NCBI GenBank assembly: GCA_035541415.1 | Contig: DATKNI010000033.1 | Span: forward strand, 1-20,788 | Source of the DNA: JAKAGE01 sp035541415 | Lineage (GTDB): Bacteria; Patescibacteriota; Minisyncoccia; UBA6257; 2-01-FULL-56-20 | Length of the DNA stretch: 20,788 nucleotides | Direction: 5' to 3' | Part shown: piece after piece, positions 6,756 through 15,500 of the stretch | Numbering within the stretch: the stretch's first letter is position 1 | How the letters are laid out: every line of letters starts with the position of its first letter | Translations under genes and position numbers: made by a program | Notes under the pieces: generated by a model | What the model saw: the letters and a program-made list of their open reading frames with translations, nothing else | The model's database searches: none | Told to the model about the DNA's origin: nothing

Positions 6756-8030
6756 ATGAAGCCCCCCAAAAAGATTGTCCTCAAGAATGGACTCCGCATT
6801 TTGCTGGTTCCTCAACCGGAAAATCTCGCCGCGACCGTTTTCATTTTGGTTGAGGCAGGGTCGGAATATGAGGCCAAACGCCTTTCCGGCGTCTCGCATT
6901 TTTTGGAGCACCTGATGTTCAAAGGAACCGTGAACCGCCCCAAGCCCGGCATGATCGACCATGAGCTTGCGTCGCTCGGCGCGCAATATAATGCGTTTAC
7001 CGACCAAGAGCACACGGGCTACTATGTGAAGGTGCAGGCGGAAAAATTACCGAAGGCGCTCGAAATCATTTCGGATCTGTATTTGAATCCGATTTTCAAT
7101 CCCGAAGAAGTCGAAAAAGAGCGCAACGTGATCATCCAGGAAATTAATATGGATGAAGATGATTTGCCCACGCGGGCGTACCGAAATTTTTCCGCGCTCG
7201 TGTACGGCGACCAGCCCGCGGGATGGGACGTTGCCGGCACGCGCAAAACGGTGCGGGCGCTTTCGCGCAAGGATGTGATGGATTACCGCGACGAGCATTA
7301 TGTGATGCCGGGCACGGTTGTTGTCGTCTCCGGACGGTTTAACGAAGCAAAAACAGTCGCCCAGATCAAGAATATTTTTGGCGGTCTCAAACGGCGGCCA
7401 AAGCTCGCCAAAAAAGCCACGCGCGGCAGGCAGACATCGCCGCGGGCGGCGGTGCAGTTCAAAGAATCGGACCAGGCCCACCTCGTTCTCGGTTTTCGGG
7501 CATTCACCACGTTCGACAAGCGCAAATATGCCTTGCGCCTCATGGCAAGCATTTTGGGAAGCGGCATGAGTTCGCGCTTGTTCCGCCGGGTCCGGGAAGA
7601 GCTTGGCGCGGCCTATTATGTGGGGGCGGGAACCGACCTTTCGATTGACCACGGCCTTTTCCACGTCACGGCGGGCGTGGATCATGCCAAATTGCAGATC
7701 GTCATCAAGGCCATTCTCGAGGAATGCCGGCGCATCCGGGACGAGCTTGTGCCGCTCGCGGAGTTCAAAAAGTCACAAGACCAGATGATTGGGAGTATTA
7801 TTCTGGGCCTTGAAACCTCGGATGAGCTCGCGAGCTTCTACGGCACCCAAGAGATCGTCGCACGATCCGTTTTGCCGCCGGAGAAAATTATCGCTAAGAT
7901 AAAGAAGATAACCCCGGCCGACGTCCAGGCCGTGGCAAAAGCGGTTATCCGGGAGCAGGGGCTTAATCTTGCGCTCGTCGGGCCGTATAAGAATCCAAAA
8001 CCCTTTAAAAAGTTATTAAAACTTTCTTAA
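6756..8030 (+). CDS. M16-family zinc metallopeptidase (insulinase/processing peptidase type)
   Basis: This 424-aa single-unit M16 protease has the inverted zinc motif HFLEH (His48, catalytic Glu51, His52) and the third ligand Glu129 in ERNVIIQEI, 77 residues later, as the family requires. The second half (about 225-424) is the inactive-type repeat, with LGSGMSSRLFRRVREELGAAYYVGA, the Arg/Tyr pair region used for substrate binding. There is no signal peptide, so it should act in the cytoplasm, perhaps degrading peptides. The length matches bacterial PqqL/YmxG-like members. The AI-2E gene follows within 16 nt and is probably cotranscribed. The substrate cannot be assigned. Confidence 0.92.
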   Translation: MKPPKKIVLKNGLRILLVPQPENLAATVFILVEAGSEYEAKRLSGVSHFLEHLMFKGTVNRPKPGMIDHELASLGAQYNAFTDQEHTGYYVKVQAEKLPKALEIISDLYLNPIFNPEEVEKERNVIIQEINMDEDDLPTRAYRNFSALVYGDQPAGWDVAGTRKTVRALSRKDVMDYRDEHYVMPGTVVVVSGRFNEAKTVAQIKNIFGGLKRRPKLAKKATRGRQTSPRAAVQFKESDQAHLVLGFRAFTTFDKRKYALRLMASILGSGMSSRLFRRVREELGAAYYVGAGTDLSIDHGLFHVTAGVDHAKLQIVIKAILEECRRIRDELVPLAEFKKSQDQMIGSIILGLETSDELASFYGTQEIVARSVLPPEKIIAKIKKITPADVQAVAKAVIREQGLNLALVGPYKNPKPFKKLLKLS

Positions 8031-8046
8031 CCAACGCTTGACCGAA

Positions 8047-9066
8047 ATGGACCGAAGAACCATAGAAATTTCCTGGCTTACCCTCTGGCGGATTTTCGTA
8101 TTTCTTATCGTTGTCTGGGTGATTTTCATGGGCCGGCAGATTTTTCTGGGTCTTTTCCTCGCGGTCATCATTTCTTCGGGGCTCGAGGGACTCGTGAATC
8201 TCATGGAACGCATCAGCCTGCCGCGGACGGTGAGCGTCATCCTTATCTTCCTTGCAGCCCTGCTCGGCATTATCCTGCTCATCTACACGGTTGTGCCGCT
8301 CCTCATCGTTGAGTTGAACAACGCGCTTTCCAATGTGGGACAGACCAACCTGGGAGGCTTCAGCGTCCTCTTTAATCTCAAAGCGTCGCAATCGGCGAGT
8401 TCGCTCGTTTCAAAAATTTCTTCCAGTTTCTTTTCGAACAGCACGTCGCCGCTCGACGTATTTTCAAATGCCCTTGGGAGTTTCGGCCTTGCGGTCGCCG
8501 TGATCGTGAGCTCGTTCTATCTCACGATCGGCCATGACGGCGTGGAACAATTTCTTGAAATCATTGTGCCGCCTGATTACGAAGAGTCCGTGATGCGCAT
8601 CTACGGCCGCGTCCGCAAGCGCATCGGGTCGTGGTTCCGCATGCAGATATTGCTCAGCTTAATCATGGGCTTCACGGTGTGGGGCGGCCTCACCCTGCTT
8701 GGCGTCAAATACGCGTTCCTCATCGGCATCATCGCCGGCGTCTTTGAACTCGTTCCGTTCGTGGGACCGATCCTCGCCGGCGCCGTGGGCGTCATCATGG
8801 CGCTCCTCACGTCCACCACGCTCGCATTTTGGACGCTCATTTTCTTCATCATCGCGCAGCAGCTTGAGTCGAACGTTTTCGTTCCTTTGCTGTCCCGTCA
8901 TACCGTCGGTTTGCACCCCGTCATCGTCATCGGCGCCTTGCTCATCGGGGCGACCGTTGGCGGCGTGCTCGGCATCATCATTTCGGTCCCCGCCGCAGCG
9001 GTATTCCAGGAGGTGGTCTATGAATTTTCCGTGAAGAAGCGGCCAAGCCTGGAGGAAGCGGCGTAG
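8047..9066 (+). CDS. AI-2E transporter family (PerM-like) membrane protein
   Basis: This 339-aa polytopic protein has an N-terminal pair of helices (about 7-45 and 54-80), a central soluble stretch (about 85-150), and several C-terminal helices. The end includes the family's hallmark region around GVFELVPFVGPILAGAVGVIMALL and SRHTVGLHPVIVIGALLIGATVGGVLGIIISVPAAA. Family members have been linked to AI-2 export, Na+/H+ antiport and other transport, so the name does not fix the substrate. I chose ATG 8047 over the in-frame TTG at 8038. It starts 16 nt after the M16 peptidase stop without its own promoter, so it belongs to that operon. Quorum sensing should not be inferred, as no luxS is visible here. 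Confidence 0.88.
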   Translation: MDRRTIEISWLTLWRIFVFLIVVWVIFMGRQIFLGLFLAVIISSGLEGLVNLMERISLPRTVSVILIFLAALLGIILLIYTVVPLLIVELNNALSNVGQTNLGGFSVLFNLKASQSASSLVSKISSSFFSNSTSPLDVFSNALGSFGLAVAVIVSSFYLTIGHDGVEQFLEIIVPPDYEESVMRIYGRVRKRIGSWFRMQILLSLIMGFTVWGGLTLLGVKYAFLIGIIAGVFELVPFVGPILAGAVGVIMALLTSTTLAFWTLIFFIIAQQLESNVFVPLLSRHTVGLHPVIVIGALLIGATVGGVLGIIISVPAAAVFQEVVYEFSVKKRPSLEEAA

Positions 9067-9074
9067 GCGGAAAA

Positions 9075-9117
9075 AATCGGATGAGCGCGCGAGCGGCGCC
9101 GCCGATTGCCGTTTTTT
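9075..9117 (+). terminator. Probable terminator overlapping the metG promoter
   Basis: AATCGG (9075-9080) pairs with CCGATT (9102-9107) around a GC-rich interior, followed by a T6 run at 9112-9117. The right arm and the T-run overlap the -35 region of metG. The moderate loop size makes this weaker than the others. Confidence 0.45.
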
Positions 9118-9134
9118 CGGAATCCCGGTAGAGT
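9106..9134 (+). promoter_or_regulatory. Promoter TTGCCG-17-TAGAGT for metG (leaderless)
   Basis: The -35 TTGCCG (9106-9111), 17-nt spacer and -10 TAGAGT (9129-9134) are followed by 7 nt and ATG 9142. The geometry is identical to the rplY promoter. Confidence 0.7.
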
Positions 9135-9141
9135 GGTATTT

Positions 9142-10599
9142 ATGGAAACACAAGATAACGGCAAATTTTATATCACGACCCCGATCTATTATGTGAACGA
9201 CAAGCCGCACATCGGCCATGCGTACACGACGATCGTGGCTGACACCCTCGCGCGGTGGCGTTCGGCGCGGGGAGAAAACGTGATTTTTTTGACGGGCACC
9301 GACGAGAATTCGCAGAAGACGATCGACGCGGCGGCAAAGGCAAAGGAAGAGGTCCGCGCCTATACCGACCGGCTCGCCCAAACCTGGGAAGAGACGTGGC
9401 GCAAGCTCGGCATCTCGAACACGGATTTTATCCGCACGACGGAGGCGCGGCACATCGAGACGGTGAATGATTTCTGGGGACGCCTCGAGGCCGCAGGGGA
9501 TTTGTATAAAGGACGGTACGAAGGTTTGTATTGCAAAGGCCACGAGGCATTCCTCAAAGAAGACGAGCTCACCGACGATGGCTTGTGCCCCGACCACAAG
9601 GTGAAGCCGGAGCGTGTTTCCGAAGAAAACTATTATTTTGCACTCTCAAAATACCAGGAAAAATTATTAAAACATTATGAAACGAATCCGGACTTTGTGG
9701 CGCCGCCGCACCGCTTCAACGAGGTGAAAGCGTTTGTTGAACAGGGACTCGAAGACGTGAGCTTCTCGCGCGAATTGAAAGAGGGCCGCGAGGCGTGGGG
9801 GATTCCGGTTCCCGGCGATCCGCATCAGATGATCTATGTGTGGGCCGACGCGCTCGTGAATTATGTTTCCGAAGTCGGCATCGAAGGATGGGAGGAACAC
9901 CCCGCTGATGTCCATGCGGTTGGCAAAGACATTCTGCGGTTTCACGCCGTGATTTGGCCGGCGATGCTTATGTCTGCCGGATTGCCCTTGCCGGGGCAGG
10001 TGATCGCGAACGGCTTCTTTACGATCGATGGCACAAAAATTTCAAAATCGCTTGGCAATGCGGTTGATCCGCTCGACCTCGCGAACCGCTACGGCGTTGA
10101 TGCCCTGCGCTACTTTTTGCTCCGCGAGATTCCCTACGGCGAAGACGGCGATTATTCCGAAGCCAAGATGAAGGAACGCTATAACGGCGACCTTGCGAAC
10201 GGCCTCGGCAATTTTGCATCGCGCGTGCTCACACTCGCAGAAAAGGAAGAGCTCGCGATGCTTGCGCTCGACCCTGAATTCGAGAAGGTGATCGCTGAAA
10301 CAAAAAGCGCGGTTACGCGCCGCGTGCAGGAATACAAATTCCCCGATGCGCTCGCGGCTCTTTGGCATGCGATCGCGTTCGGCGATAAATATGTGAACGA
10401 AAAGAAAGTTTGGGAGATTGCGGACAAAAAAGAACGCGCCGCGGCGCTTTTCAATCTCGTTTCATTGCTCGATAATGTCGCCGCGCAGCTTCTGCCGTTT
10501 TTGCCCGAAACATCGCGCAAAATAACCGCGTGCATCATTTGGAAAAACGGCAAACTCAAAGCAAAGAAGCCGGCCGCGCTCTTCCCGCGAGTGAGCTAG
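9142..10599 (+). CDS. metG: Methionyl-tRNA synthetase
   Basis: This 485-aa class I synthetase charges tRNA-Met. HIGH is complete (KPHIGHAY, residues 23-26) and the KMSKS loop reads KISKS (299-303). The single zinc-knuckle region is CKGH (131-134) plus CPDH (149-152), a C-x2-H/C-x2-H variant of the more common four-Cys type. The family's WADALVNYVS segment is at 234-243. The C-terminal half is the all-helical anticodon-binding domain, and no extra C-terminal tRNA-binding (Arc1p-like) domain is present, so it is the compact form. I chose ATG 9142 over the in-frame TTG 9106 because the conserved FYITTPIYYVND strand begins 8 residues later and because the upstream TTG is part of the -35 box. It converges with the gene pair at 10621-11558. 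Confidence 0.95.
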   Translation: METQDNGKFYITTPIYYVNDKPHIGHAYTTIVADTLARWRSARGENVIFLTGTDENSQKTIDAAAKAKEEVRAYTDRLAQTWEETWRKLGISNTDFIRTTEARHIETVNDFWGRLEAAGDLYKGRYEGLYCKGHEAFLKEDELTDDGLCPDHKVKPERVSEENYYFALSKYQEKLLKHYETNPDFVAPPHRFNEVKAFVEQGLEDVSFSRELKEGREAWGIPVPGDPHQMIYVWADALVNYVSEVGIEGWEEHPADVHAVGKDILRFHAVIWPAMLMSAGLPLPGQVIANGFFTIDGTKISKSLGNAVDPLDLANRYGVDALRYFLLREIPYGEDGDYSEAKMKERYNGDLANGLGNFASRVLTLAEKEELAMLALDPEFEKVIAETKSAVTRRVQEYKFPDALAALWHAIAFGDKYVNEKKVWEIADKKERAAALFNLVSLLDNVAAQLLPFLPETSRKITACIIWKNGKLKAKKPAALFPRVS

Positions 10600-10620
10600 A
10601 GAACGAAGGGCTGATTTTGG

Positions 10621-10965
10621 TTACAGAGATTCGAGCGCTTTGATCAGTCGCTTATTAACTTTCTGTTGGGCGGTCTTGTCTTGCGTCAACGCGGATTCTT
10701 GGTTCCATGCCGCAATGAGCTCAGCGATTTTTGCCTCGTCTTCCTCGGGGAGTTTTCCCAAGAGATTCCAATTTTGGCCGTTTTCATTGAGGGCAGAGTC
10801 GAGCTTCATTTTTTCACGGTCCGAGAGGTTTTCGATGGTTTTCTGCAATTCCTGCAAGCCTTTTGTTTCAAGCACGCCACGAAGCTCGCTGAGAGCCTGC
10901 TCAAAATCAGACTTTGGCTTCTCGATTTCCTGATCGGCTGCACCGTGCAATCCTTCAATATTCAT
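10621..10965 (-). CDS. Small helical, charged protein of unknown function
   Basis: This 114-aa soluble protein is rich in E, K, Q and L, with heptad-like segments (about 18-60 and 78-112) suggesting helical hairpins or a short coiled coil. I do not recognise a family. Its start codon overlaps the stop of the upstream P-loop gene by 4 nt (10962-10965, ATGA type), so the two are translationally coupled and probably work together. No Shine-Dalgarno site is visible, in line with coupling. It ends 21 nt from the convergent metG stop, and I see no clear terminator between them. Confidence 0.72.
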   Translation of the reverse strand: MNIEGLHGAADQEIEKPKSDFEQALSELRGVLETKGLQELQKTIENLSDREKMKLDSALNENGQNWNLLGKLPEEDEAKIAELIAAWNQESALTQDKTAQQKVNKRLIKALESL

Positions 10966-11558
10966 AGGAGTGGCTTAATGTTTTTTTCATATTCCATTAT
11001 GACATCATTTTTGAAATCGTCAACGGAATCATAATTATTTAATAATTTGATTTGCGCCCGGTTGCCGATTTCCGCGATGTAAATTTCGTTCTCCCGCTTG
11101 CCTTGCATGTCGAATTCCTCGCGCGTCGTGTGCGCTTCGCCGGCGCGCTGCCGGATTTGCAGCCGCTTGAAGCGGATATCCGGATCGGCATCGACATAAA
11201 CAATGAGGCCTTTGACGCCATCGCGAGGGAGATCTTTCATGATCATGTCTTCATCGCTAAACCACCGTACGCCGTCAATCACGCCAACGTCCGTCGCGTC
11301 CCGTTTGAGCCGCGCTTTCATGGCGTTCGACAGCGTGTTTTTGCCGAAAAACTGCGGCACGATCATGAGCTGGGCCATGTTCTGTTCATTGATGCGGCCG
11401 TGCGGCAGGCCCCAGAGGTCGAGGGTGTCGCGCAAGATGTCCGAAAACCGGTGCCGGCTCACGGTGTGGCCGTCTTTTTGAATCAGCTCAGCGATGATAT
11501 TCGCCGCCGTTTCTTTTCCCGCGAGGGGAGCGCCCGTGATGCCGATGACGAGTTTCAT
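10962..11558 (-). CDS. P-loop kinase-like protein (dNMP kinase/dephospho-CoA kinase-like fold)
   Basis: This 198-aa protein opens with a Walker A loop, TGAPLAGKETAAN (Gly9 to Lys15). The residue after Lys is Glu16 then Thr17, resembling the GKDT form of phage-type deoxynucleoside monophosphate kinases rather than the standard GKS/T. A second strand VGVIDGVRW and the Arg-rich lid-like segment RFKRLQIRQRAGE fit a nucleoside/nucleotide kinase fold. The substrate is uncertain, and a small-molecule kinase is more likely than a large AAA ATPase. Transcription diverges from tatD across 39 nt. A TATACT -10 lies 6 nt before the ATG. The small helical protein is coupled directly downstream. Confidence 0.75.
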   Translation of the reverse strand: MKLVIGITGAPLAGKETAANIIAELIQKDGHTVSRHRFSDILRDTLDLWGLPHGRINEQNMAQLMIVPQFFGKNTLSNAMKARLKRDATDVGVIDGVRWFSDEDMIMKDLPRDGVKGLIVYVDADPDIRFKRLQIRQRAGEAHTTREEFDMQGKRENEIYIAEIGNRAQIKLLNNYDSVDDFKNDVIMEYEKNIKPLL

Positions 11559-11564
11559 GTCCTA

Positions 11565-11570
11565 AGTATA
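11565..11570 (-). promoter_or_regulatory. -10 TATACT for the P-loop kinase operon (leaderless)
   Basis: On the minus strand TATACT ends 6 nt before the ATG (complement of 11556-11558). It shares the 39-bp intergenic space with the opposing tatD promoter. Confidence 0.6.
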
Positions 11571-11581
11571 AACGATTTTCG

Positions 11582-11590
11582 TGTTAGGAT
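11582..11590 (+). promoter_or_regulatory. Extended -10 (TGtTAGGAT) for tatD (leaderless)
   Basis: TG at 11582-11583, one base, TAGGAT at 11585-11590, then 7 nt to ATG 11598. There is no Shine-Dalgarno site. Confidence 0.6.
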
Positions 11591-11597
11591 AAGCCCT

Positions 11598-12482
11598 ATG
11601 GAATCCCACTTCATCGATGCCCACGCCCATGTGCAGTTTTCCGGTTTTGCCGATGACCGCGAGCAGGTGATCGAGCGCGCCCGAAAAGCCGATGTCTGGA
11701 TGATCAACGTCGGCACGCAAAAAGACACGTCGAAAGCCGCCGTGGAGCTTGCCGAGAAACACGACGGCATATTCGCCGCGATTGGTTTGCATCCGATCCA
11801 TACGGCAAAGTCATATCACGACGAACAGGAGCTTGGCGGCGGGGAGGCTGCCAAAGCGTTCACGTCGCGCGGCGAGGATTTTGACATGGATTATTATAAA
11901 AAGCTCGCGTTGCATCAAAAAACGGTTGCGATCGGCGAATGCGGCCTCGATTATTTCCATTTGAACGAAGACGAGCCGAAAGAAATACAGATGGAGCGCC
12001 AGCGCGAAGCATTTGTGAAACAGATCGAACTTGCCCGCGACGTCGATAAGCCGTTAATGATCCATTGCCGCGACGCATTCAAAGATTTAATCGAAATTTT
12101 ATCTTCCCCGGCATATCCAAAAATCGAAAATCCTGGCGTGGTGCATTTCTTTACGGGAACCACGGATGATGCGGCGAAGCTCCTCGAGCTCGGGTTCTCG
12201 TTTACGTTTGGCGGCGCCATCACGTTTCCCTCAAAAAAGAAAAAGAATGTCGACGGAACGCCGGCGGGAGATTATGACGACGTGGTCGGGATGATTCCGA
12301 TTGATCGGATTCTTTCCGAAACGGACGCGCCCTATGTTGCCCCGGCGCCTTTTCGCGGCAAGAAAAATGAACCGGCATATGTGGTGCACACCGTTGCGAA
12401 ACTCGCACAATTGAAAGGCGTGCCACCGGAGGAGATGAAAGAGCAGATTCGGAAGAACGCAAAACGCGTTTTTGGGATTTAA
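11598..12482 (+). CDS. tatD: TatD-family metal-dependent DNase
   Basis: This 294-aa TIM-barrel hydrolase is a 3'-5' exonuclease/deoxyribonuclease type, possibly active in DNA repair or processing. The metal ligands are complete: DAHAH (Asp7, His9, His11), IGECGLDY (Glu114), MIHCRD (His156), VVHFFTG (His183) and ETDAPY (Asp243). The frame stays open far upstream, but the family begins exactly at the FIDAHAH strand and the promoter places the transcript start at the ATG, so I chose 11598. About 20 extra residues at 76-98 lie between the LHP motif and the ALHQKTVAIGE strand, somewhat more than usual. leuS follows 74 nt later from its own promoter. Confidence 0.92.
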   Translation: MESHFIDAHAHVQFSGFADDREQVIERARKADVWMINVGTQKDTSKAAVELAEKHDGIFAAIGLHPIHTAKSYHDEQELGGGEAAKAFTSRGEDFDMDYYKKLALHQKTVAIGECGLDYFHLNEDEPKEIQMERQREAFVKQIELARDVDKPLMIHCRDAFKDLIEILSSPAYPKIENPGVVHFFTGTTDDAAKLLELGFSFTFGGAITFPSKKKKNVDGTPAGDYDDVVGMIPIDRILSETDAPYVAPAPFRGKKNEPAYVVHTVAKLAQLKGVPPEEMKEQIRKNAKRVFGI

Positions 12483-12518
12483 TAAAAGTTTAATAATCGC
12501 ACGGGAGCTCGGGGGCAT

Positions 12519-12554
12519 AGGCAAAATGCCTGTTTTGCCTCTATAATACAGAGG
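12519..12554. promoter_or_regulatory. Two palindromes around the leuS -10 (possible operator or terminator)
   Basis: AGGCAAAA (12519-12526) and TTTTGCCT (12533-12540) are perfect 8-bp inverted repeats with a 6-nt spacer, lying where a -35 would be. CCTCT (12538-12542) and AGAGG (12550-12554) are a second pair flanking the -10 TATAAT (12542-12547). They could be a regulator site on DNA. The first could also be the tatD terminator, though no T-run follows it. Confidence 0.45.
12542..12547 (+). promoter_or_regulatory. Perfect -10 TATAAT for leuS
   Basis: TATAAT ends 9 nt before ATG 12557, predicting a leader of only about 2-3 nt. The GAGG at 12551-12554 would be at the extreme 5' end of the RNA or missing from it, so it is unlikely to act as a Shine-Dalgarno site. 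Confidence 0.6.
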
Positions 12555-12556
12555 TT

Positions 12557-15500
12557 ATGGACGTATACGACCCCAAGCAAATCGAAGCAAAATGGCAGAA
12601 AAAATGGATTGACGAGAAGGTTTTTGCCGCAAACGACAACTCTTCAAAGCCAAAATATTATCAGCTCGAAACGTTCCCGTACCCGTCTGCGGCCGGCTTG
12701 CATATGGGCCACCCCAAGGGTTACACCGCCGAAGATATTCACGCGCGCTACACGCGCATGGGCGGACGCGCCGGGCAGCCGAAAGAAGTGCTCTACACGA
12801 TGGGCTGGGACGCGTTTGGATTGCCGACGGAAAATTATGCGATCAAAGTTGGACGAAATCCAAAAGAAATCACCAAAGAGAACACCGACAATTTCCGCCG
12901 CCAGGTGCGGATGCTCGGATTTTCGTATGACTGGGATCGCGAGGTGAACACGTCGTCGCCCGACTACTATAAATGGACGCAGTGGCTGTTCATCCAACTG
13001 TATAAGAAGGGATTGGCGTATCGTGCAAAATCAAACGTGAACTGGTGTCCCAAGGATCAAACCGTCCTTGCAAACGAGCAAGTGGTTGACGGCAAATGCG
13101 AACGGTGCGGCAGCGTGATCGAAGAGCGCCAGATGACGCAGTGGTTTGTGAAGATCACCGATTATGCCGAACGGTTGCTCGAAGACTTGAAAGGCCTCGA
13201 TTGGCCGTCGTCGACGATCAAGCGGCAGGAGGACTGGATCGGCAAGAGCGAAGGCGCGGAAATTGATTTCCCGCTCACCTGGCCGACGCCAAAAATGGAT
13301 TTGGTTTTTGCAACGAACAACAAAGGCAAGGTTGGGCGCATGCAGAAGTTATTCAAAGCCGCCGGTTTGCCGATCATGCTCAAAACACCCGAGGATGTCG
13401 GCGTGAAAGATTTTGAAGTTGTTGAAGATGGAAAAACTCTCGCGGAAAACGCCGAGAAGAAAGCGCGCTCGCTCGCGGAGAAAACGCCGCTGCCGGTTTT
13501 TGCCGACGATACCGGCTTCTTCATTGTGGGCGAAGAGATCGATCCGGTGACCGTGAAGCGGAATGCGCTTGGGGGCGTTGATGAGAAGAAGTTGTCCGTA
13601 GAAGAAATTGCAACGCGCATGCAGTCCTATTATAAAGACATCGCCAGCCGGCATGGCGGCGCGGTTGATGCCGAGTGGCGGCATGCGTTTTGTTTTGTGA
13701 CGCCGGAAAAGATTGCCGTATCGAGCGATGCCGTTCGCCCGGTGACGCTCACGGCAGAATCCAAGGGCGCATTCGATCCGACCTTGCCGCTGCGCGGGAT
13801 GTATATTCCAAAACCGACCGGGAAATACCCCGTCGATGAAACCGAAGAAGAGGAGATGAAGGAGCTGCAGCCGTTGATTGACGGCATTAAGCGGTTATTC
13901 ACGCCGTCGATCAAAGTGTTCACCACGCGTCCCGACACGCTTTTCGGCGCCACGTATTTGGTGCTCGCGCCGGAACATCCGTTCGTGCAGGCGAGCATCA
14001 TGCGCAAGGCGCTCGCAAATACCGGCGACGTGAAGAAATATTGCGAGGCGGCGAGCCACAAAACGGAACTCATGCGCAAAGCGGAAGAAAAAGAAAAGAC
14101 CGGCGTTGAGTTGCAGGGCGTCCGCGCGATCAATCCCGCCACAAAAGAAGAGATTCCAATCTGGGTTGCCGATTATGTTTTGGGTTCGTATGGCACCGGC
14201 GCCATCATGGCGGTTCCGGCGCACGACGACCGCGACTTCGCTTTCGCCAAAAAGTTTGAGCTGCCGATCAGGCAAGTGGTGATGCCGCATGTGATCGATC
14301 CGGAAAATCCGCCGCGGGAAAGAAAACAGAACACCACGCGCGACATCATCCATGCGCTCGTGAAGCATCCGAAAGAAAATAAATTCATCGCCCTGCGATC
14401 CAAAAAATTCCCGTGGCTTATTCCGGTGACGGGCGGCATTGAGGCGGGGGAAACTCCTGAACAGGCGGCGCTCCGCGAGATTCACGAAGAGACGGGATTT
14501 AAAAATGTAAGATTCGTAAAAGAATTTCCGTTCGTCATCTTCGCCGAATTCTATGCCGGCCACAAAGACGTGAACCGGGCCGTCACGTCCCATCTTTTGC
14601 TTTTTGAATTAGAGAATCTTGACCAGGACCCGTTGGCACAAGAAGAACAGGAATTGCACGACATCGAATGGCTCGACGCCGAGAACGTCGAACGTTACGC
14701 GCCGATGAGCGAAAAAATATTCGTGCCGCGGTGGCTTCGCGAAGGCGATTTTGCGTATGCCGGCGAAGGCACCCTCATAAATTCCGGAGACTTCACAGGC
14801 ATGGATTCCGAAGACGCCAAATGGAAAATTGCGGAACTCGTGGGCGGCCGCAAGAAGACGCAATACAAATTGCGCGACTGGTCCATTTCGCGCCAGCGAT
14901 ATTGGGCCGCGCCGATCCCGATGATCCATTGCGAAAAATGCGGCATCGTCCCGGTTCCGGAAGACCAATTGCCAGTGCTTTTGCCCGACCTTGAAAACTA
15001 TCGTCCGCAAGGCGTTGCTCCACTCGCCGGTTCAAAAGAATTCATGCCGGTGAAATGCCCGGAGTGCGGCGGCGCGGCCGAACGCGACCCGGAAACGATG
15101 GACACGTTCGTTGATTCGTCGTGGTATTTCTTCCGCTACACCGATCCGCACAACGACGCAAAGATCTTTGATCCGAAAAAAGCCAAGCACTGGCTGCCCG
15201 TCGACCTCTATATCATCGGCGCCGAACACACCGTGCTTCATTTGCTCTACGCGCGCTTCATCACCAAGTTCTTCCACGACCTCGGCCTCACGGCGCTCAC
15301 GGAGCCGTTCACCAAACTGCGCCATCAAGGCCTCATTCTCGCCCATGACGGACAAAAAATGTCGAAGAGCAAGGGGAACGTGGTGAATCCCGACGAAATC
15401 GTCGCCGAATTCGGCGCAGACACCACGCGCATGTACCTCATGTTTATGGGAGCCTTTGAAGACGCAACGCCGTGGAGCCCGAAGAGCATGTTGGGCGTTG

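Noticed and set aside
8047..9066. Quorum-sensing system inferred from the AI-2E family name
   Set aside because: The family includes many transporters of other function; no luxS or lsr-like gene is in the window.
8659..9597. Minus-strand open frame (312 codons) across the AI-2E and metG genes
   Set aside because: It overlaps two recognised genes and the promoter between them; the Arg/Asp/Glu/His-rich composition is typical of shadow frames.
11052..11597. Upstream extension of the tatD frame by 182 codons
   Set aside because: The extension is antisense to the P-loop gene; TatD proteins start at the FIDAHAH strand and a promoter sits right before ATG 11598.
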